Below are positions 19,311 through 22,499 of a stretch of 22,499 nucleotides of DNA, piece by piece; the first letter of the stretch is position 1, and each line of letters begins with the position of its first letter. The position numbers and the translations under genes are program-made. The notes beneath the pieces were generated by a model. The model worked only from the letters and a program-made list of their open reading frames with translations, was not told where the DNA came from and did not search any database. This stretch comes from a virus: IMG/VR virus record IMGVR_UViG_3300025131_007988, positions 1 to 22,499 of that record; one strand, written 5' to 3'.

Positions 19311-19736
19311 AAATATAGTAGTAATTGTTTAATTGACACGCCCGACCAACCAACATATAATCCAACAATTCAATTACAACGTATAGTAAAAATATTTGAA
19401 CATTTAAACAGTTTATGGAATATAATTGCAACAATGACTCCAAAAGAATATAATTGTTTTAGAGATAAATTAGGGTCTGCTTCAGGTATGCAATCAGAAC
19501 AATATAAAAAAGTAGAAGTATTATTAACAAAATTAATGCAACGATGGAATTTCAAATATAAACACCAACTATCAGATATAGAAACAATATTTAAAAAATG
19601 GCAATTTTCACACATGAAAACAGTAGAACGAATTATAGGAAATGATAAAGGTACTGGTGGCACCTCAGGTGTCCCATATCTTAAACAAGCAATAGACAAA
19701 TCTTTAATAGATAACTACCAATGGAAGGGCTGGTAA
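19311..19736 (+). CDS. Shortened tryptophan 2,3-dioxygenase-like protein, start uncertain
   Basis: Tryptophan 2,3-dioxygenase (TDO) opens the indole ring of tryptophan using haem. From about 19365 the frame reads LQRIVKIFEHLNSLWNIIAT, then MTPKEYNCFRDKLGSASGMQ, then SEQYKKVE; later it has HMKTVERIIGNDKGTGGTSG and VPYLKQAID. These are the TDO hallmarks: MTPxxFxxFRDxLxxASGxQSxQY with the substrate Arg, and HxxxVxRxIG with the haem-ligand His, then GTGGSSGVxYL. The N-terminal HQxxELWFK region and the central ~100 residues are missing, so it is about 120-140 residues rather than 280 or more. No ATG occurs before 19434; I draw the frame from just after the tRNA. It may be a minimal TDO, a decayed gene, or a gene with a non-ATG start. 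Confidence 0.7.
   Translation, partial: KYSSNCLIDTPDQPTYNPTIQLQRIVKIFEHLNSLWNIIATMTPKEYNCFRDKLGSASGMQSEQYKKVEVLLTKLMQRWNFKYKHQLSDIETIFKKWQFSHMKTVERIIGNDKGTGGTSGVPYLKQAIDKSLIDNYQWKGW
19333..19361 (+). promoter_or_regulatory. Consensus sigma70-like promoter after the tRNAs
   Basis: TTGACA (19333-19338) and TATAAT (19356-19361), both perfect and separated by 17 bases. The start would be near 19368, inside the open frame of the dioxygenase-like gene and upstream of its first ATG (19434). The match is strong, but the position inside a coding-like frame is odd. Confidence 0.6.
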
Positions 19737-20833
19737 AATTATACGAAATGTGGGAGATTACAAATAAAAATAACCTACTTGAGTTTACAGGATATGAAGA
19801 TGTTTTTGAAGATTTAAAACTCTTTACTAATGAACGATACAATAAAGATCCTGAAAAAGTAACAGAAGAAATATTTAATATATATAGATCAATTAACATA
19901 GTACCTATAACATACTTTAGTCAAAAAGGTATAGAAAATAAAATAAGAGAACTTCGATTAAGTATACCTAATCGAATTAAAGATAACATATTAGGATTAG
20001 GAAATAATAAAGGACAAGATTTGATACGATTTTTGTTTCCTAATATGATGACTGCTGAACCTAAAGGCAGAGGTAGTAATAGTTTAAAAGATAGATTTTA
20101 TAACAACACTAAATTAAAACGTGCAATAAAAATTTGTTTTGAACATAGAACAGGCAACAATTTAGTTAAACCTACTGCAATACGTAGAGCATTAGAACTA
20201 GTAACAGGCGAAAATATACAGAATTTTAAAGCATTTAATGCACGAAGCATTGTAGAAGAACTTTGTCCTATTTTTAATGGCAAAGTATATGATTATAGTG
20301 CAGGGTATGGTGGTCGAATGTTAGGTACATGCATAAGTAGAATGCAATACGAATATATTTGTGTAGAACCAAATACAGAAACTGTAAAATATTTAAAGCA
20401 TCTTTCTAATTTTTTGCGTAGCAATATAGAAATAAATTGTACAGTTAGTGAAGAATACAAACCACAAAATATAGATTTGGCATTTAGTAGTCCTCCGTAT
20501 TTTAATTTAGAAAAGTATTGTGACGAATCCACACAATGTATGGTAAAATACAATACATTAGACGAATGGTTTGAGGGGTATGTTGAACCAACAATGCAAA
20601 ATATTTATAATGGGTTAAATACAGATGGGGTATTTGCAACTAATATAGCAAATTACAAAACCCCAAAAGAAGAATTTAAAATAGTAGATCGGTGGATTGC
20701 AACTGCCAAAAAAATAGGTTTTAATTACAATAAATTAATTAAGATGTTACTAATAACCCGGCCTGGTGTTGGTAACTTCCGTAAAGAAGGCAAAACAGAA
20801 AAATACGAAGGTATTTACGTTTTCACAAAATAA
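19721..20833 (+). CDS. DNA methyltransferase-like protein
   Basis: The 370-residue product has SAM-binding motif I as YDYSAGYGGRMLG (190-202), a motif-II-like acidic end in YICVEPN (212-218), and catalytic motif IV as SSPPYFN (256-262), in the order I then IV. This fits an amino (N6-adenine or N4-cytosine) DNA methylase of the type found in phages. The N-terminal ~180 residues are of unknown role and may bind DNA. It could protect phage DNA from host restriction. The ATG at 19721 overlaps the previous gene by 16 bases; ATG 19749 is an alternative. No restriction partner is seen. Confidence 0.78.
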   Translation: MEGLVKLYEMWEITNKNNLLEFTGYEDVFEDLKLFTNERYNKDPEKVTEEIFNIYRSINIVPITYFSQKGIENKIRELRLSIPNRIKDNILGLGNNKGQDLIRFLFPNMMTAEPKGRGSNSLKDRFYNNTKLKRAIKICFEHRTGNNLVKPTAIRRALELVTGENIQNFKAFNARSIVEELCPIFNGKVYDYSAGYGGRMLGTCISRMQYEYICVEPNTETVKYLKHLSNFLRSNIEINCTVSEEYKPQNIDLAFSSPPYFNLEKYCDESTQCMVKYNTLDEWFEGYVEPTMQNIYNGLNTDGVFATNIANYKTPKEEFKIVDRWIATAKKIGFNYNKLIKMLLITRPGVGNFRKEGKTEKYEGIYVFTK

Positions 20834-20834
20834 T

Positions 20835-21881
20835 ATGAGAGTTGATACAGAAATAAAATTAGATTACAGTGATGTATTGCTTCAACCCAAACGTTCTACA
20901 ATATCCAGTAGACGAAGTGTAAACTTAGAAAGAGAGTTTACGTTTAGGCATTGGGATGAGTCTGCTCAAACTTGGGCAGGTACCCCTATTATGTCATCTA
21001 ATATGGATGGTGTAGGTACGTTTTCTATGGCAATGGTACTGCAAGAATTTAATATGCTTACCACAATTAGAAAGCAATATACATTTAATAATTGGAAAGA
21101 AGCAGTAGACAAAGGATTACGTTTAAATAATGTAATAGTTAGTACAGGTACTAATGCTATGTGGGAAGATAATGCCGAAGATTATACAACTGCAAAAGCG
21201 GTATTAACCGAATGGCCTGAAGTTAAGTTTATCTGTATTGATGTAGCCAATGGATATCAACAGAACTTCTCAGATTTTGTTAAACGTGTACGTGATGATT
21301 TTCCAGACAAAATTCTAATAGCTGGTAATGTTATTACCGCAGAAATGACGGAGCAGTTATGTATTTCCGGAGCAGATATAGTTAAATGTGGTATAGGTCC
21401 TGGTAGTGTATGTACAACACGAGAACAAACAGGAGTTGGTATGCCACAAGTAAGTGGGGTAATGGAATGTGCAGATGCCGCACACGGATTAGGTGGACAT
21501 GTAATTGCTGACGGAGGATGTACTGTACCTGGTGACATAACAAAAGCATTTGGTGCAGGAGCAGACTTTGTTATGTTAGGCGGCATGTTAGCATTTTATG
21601 ACGAATGTGAAACAGAATTAATAGATGGTAAATATGAATTTTATGGAATGAGTTCAGATCGTGCTAAAGAAGTACATGGTGCAAGAAAAGACGGTTACAC
21701 AAGTACAGAAGGTAAACGAGTTATAATAGAATCAAGAGGACCTGTTCGTAGCACAATAAAAAATATTTTAGGCGGACTTAGAAGTGCATGTACTATGATT
21801 GGTGCTCGAAGAATTAAAGATATACCAAAATGTGCAACCTTTGTTATGGTAAACAATCAACAAAATCAAATTTATGGATAA
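20835..21881 (+). CDS. guaC: GMP reductase
   Basis: GuaC reduces GMP to IMP with NADPH, releasing ammonia. The 348-residue product matches E. coli GuaC (347) along its length: MRVDTEIKLDYSDVLLQPKR, then STISSRRSVNLEREFTF, then PIMSSNMDGVGTFSMA, then the catalytic loop GIGPGSVCTTR with Cys193, and then SDGG-like ADGGCTVPGD and VMLGGML. There are no CBS domains, unlike IMP dehydrogenase. I chose ATG 20835, one base after the methyltransferase stop, over an upstream ATG inside that gene. It is followed by purC after three bases, a purine pair. Confidence 0.95.
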   Translation: MRVDTEIKLDYSDVLLQPKRSTISSRRSVNLEREFTFRHWDESAQTWAGTPIMSSNMDGVGTFSMAMVLQEFNMLTTIRKQYTFNNWKEAVDKGLRLNNVIVSTGTNAMWEDNAEDYTTAKAVLTEWPEVKFICIDVANGYQQNFSDFVKRVRDDFPDKILIAGNVITAEMTEQLCISGADIVKCGIGPGSVCTTREQTGVGMPQVSGVMECADAAHGLGGHVIADGGCTVPGDITKAFGAGADFVMLGGMLAFYDECETELIDGKYEFYGMSSDRAKEVHGARKDGYTSTEGKRVIIESRGPVRSTIKNILGGLRSACTMIGARRIKDIPKCATFVMVNNQQNQIYG

Positions 21882-21884
21882 AGT

Positions 21885-22499
21885 ATGATAGAAGGAAAAA
21901 CAAAACGAATAGAAGTGTTAGATGATCCGACATTAGTACGAATTACAACCAAGGATTCTCTTACAGCAAACGATGCCGCTATACAAGCAGATTTGCCTGT
22001 AGCACAAGATAAAACAACACAAAATTGTAATGTAATGTTTCATTTAAAACAAGCAGGTGTACCAGTAGCGTATGAAATACGAAATGATGAAACATCATTT
22101 ATTGCAAAAAAATGTAAAATGATTCCTGTTGAATGTGTCATGCGTAGGCGAGCATTTGGCAGTTACTTAAAAAGAGAACCAGACAAAGCATCGGGAGAAA
22201 TTTTTGATCCGTTATTAACAGAATTTTTTCATAAAAATGCAATAGTTGGTAATGAAATGATGTCAGAAGATAAAGCACGAGAACTATATCTACGAGAAGG
22301 GGAATGGACTGAAACGGTATATACCGATCCATTAATAATCCCACAGAACAATTTTTGGTTGTTATATCCACCCAAACAACCGCGATATGATATGCAACCA
22401 TTAAAGTATATTCAACCAGAAGTAGATAACGAAACATTAGAATATATTAGAACGAAATTAATGATACCGTGTTTTGAATTATTAGAAAAAGCATGGAAG
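21885..22499 (+). CDS. purC: SAICAR synthetase, truncated by window end
   Basis: PurC joins aspartate to CAIR in purine synthesis. From ATG 21885 the frame stays open to the window end (205 codons, perhaps 30 residues short of full length). The family signature EGKTK (3-7), the TKDSLTANDA nucleotide-binding region, VMRRRAFGSYLKR (85-97) and DPLLTEFFHKNA are visible, followed by the helix EYIRTKLMIPCFELLEKAWK. It follows guaC by three bases. purC is a known auxiliary gene of marine phages. The missing end means the stop is not seen. Confidence 0.9.
   Translation, partial: MIEGKTKRIEVLDDPTLVRITTKDSLTANDAAIQADLPVAQDKTTQNCNVMFHLKQAGVPVAYEIRNDETSFIAKKCKMIPVECVMRRRAFGSYLKREPDKASGEIFDPLLTEFFHKNAIVGNEMMSEDKARELYLREGEWTETVYTDPLIIPQNNFWLLYPPKQPRYDMQPLKYIQPEVDNETLEYIRTKLMIPCFELLEKAWK

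Noticed and set aside
20602-20609. TATAAATA on the minus strand
   Set aside because: It lies inside the methyltransferase gene with no minus-strand gene to drive; a chance match in AT-rich DNA.
22138-22437. Opposite-strand ORF of 99 codons
   Set aside because: It is the shadow of purC, whose frame shows clear family motifs.
1-22499. CRISPR arrays, insertion sequences or integrases
   Set aside because: No regularly spaced repeats, transposase-like or integrase-like proteins, or paired terminal inverted repeats were seen.

Overview
The window is a dense, AT-rich, one-directional segment of a large tailed phage, most likely a marine T4-like myovirus. Evidence: every supported gene is on the + strand; genes overlap by ATGA, TAATG or short stretches; several starts are preceded by the T4 late-promoter octamer TATAAATA; and the gene set (virion protein, SleB-type lysin, 3TM holin, DexA-like exonuclease, Hsp20, GroES-like co-chaperonin, MazG, purC) is typical of marine T4-like phages. 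The tmRNA is of the circularly permuted, two-piece type found in alphaproteobacteria, which points to an alphaproteobacterial host, plausibly SAR11-like. The host assignment is inference.

Layout. 1-321 is the C-terminus of a virion protein. 317-690 holds tandem late promoters and a permuted tmRNA gene, whose intervening segment carries a 27-codon membrane micro-ORF. 709-6164 has small unknown genes, a SleB-like lysin, an HExxH metalloprotease, an SNase-like protein, a virion protein and a large coiled-coil membrane protein. 6178-9141 is a translation and protein quality-control block: clpX, infC (IF-3), rpsU (bS21), hsp20 behind a consensus sigma70 promoter, and clpS behind a TATAAATA box. 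9696-9810 is an unassigned, strongly self-complementary RNA element. 10152-13686 has a DEDDh exonuclease, a divergent QueD-like protein, IscU, an A-type Fe-S carrier, a lysine-rich peptide and MazG. 13683-16417 has an acidic unknown protein, a holin, a Pol III alpha-like fragment, a GroES-like protein and glutaredoxin. 16429-18216 is an operon of a MotA/TolQ-like channel protein, a MotB/TolR-like partner and a third membrane protein. 18403-19309 has promoters, three small genes, tRNA-Thr(UGU) and tRNA-Pro(UGG). 19311-22499 has a shortened tryptophan 2,3-dioxygenase-like gene, a DNA methyltransferase, GMP reductase and SAICAR synthetase (purC, running off the end).

How they may work together. 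The main inference is a phage-borne programme that takes over translation and protein turnover late in infection: its own tmRNA with an LAA-ending tag, its own ClpX with intact substrate loops and ClpP-docking loop, its own ClpS, IF-3 and bS21, and two chaperone components. Around this are Fe-S assembly and redox genes (IscU, A-type carrier, glutaredoxin) and purine genes (guaC, purC) that would push nucleotide flow towards IMP and adenine nucleotides, fitting an AT-rich genome. No ClpP, SmpB, ClpA or GroEL is visible here, so those partners would come from the host or from elsewhere in the phage genome.
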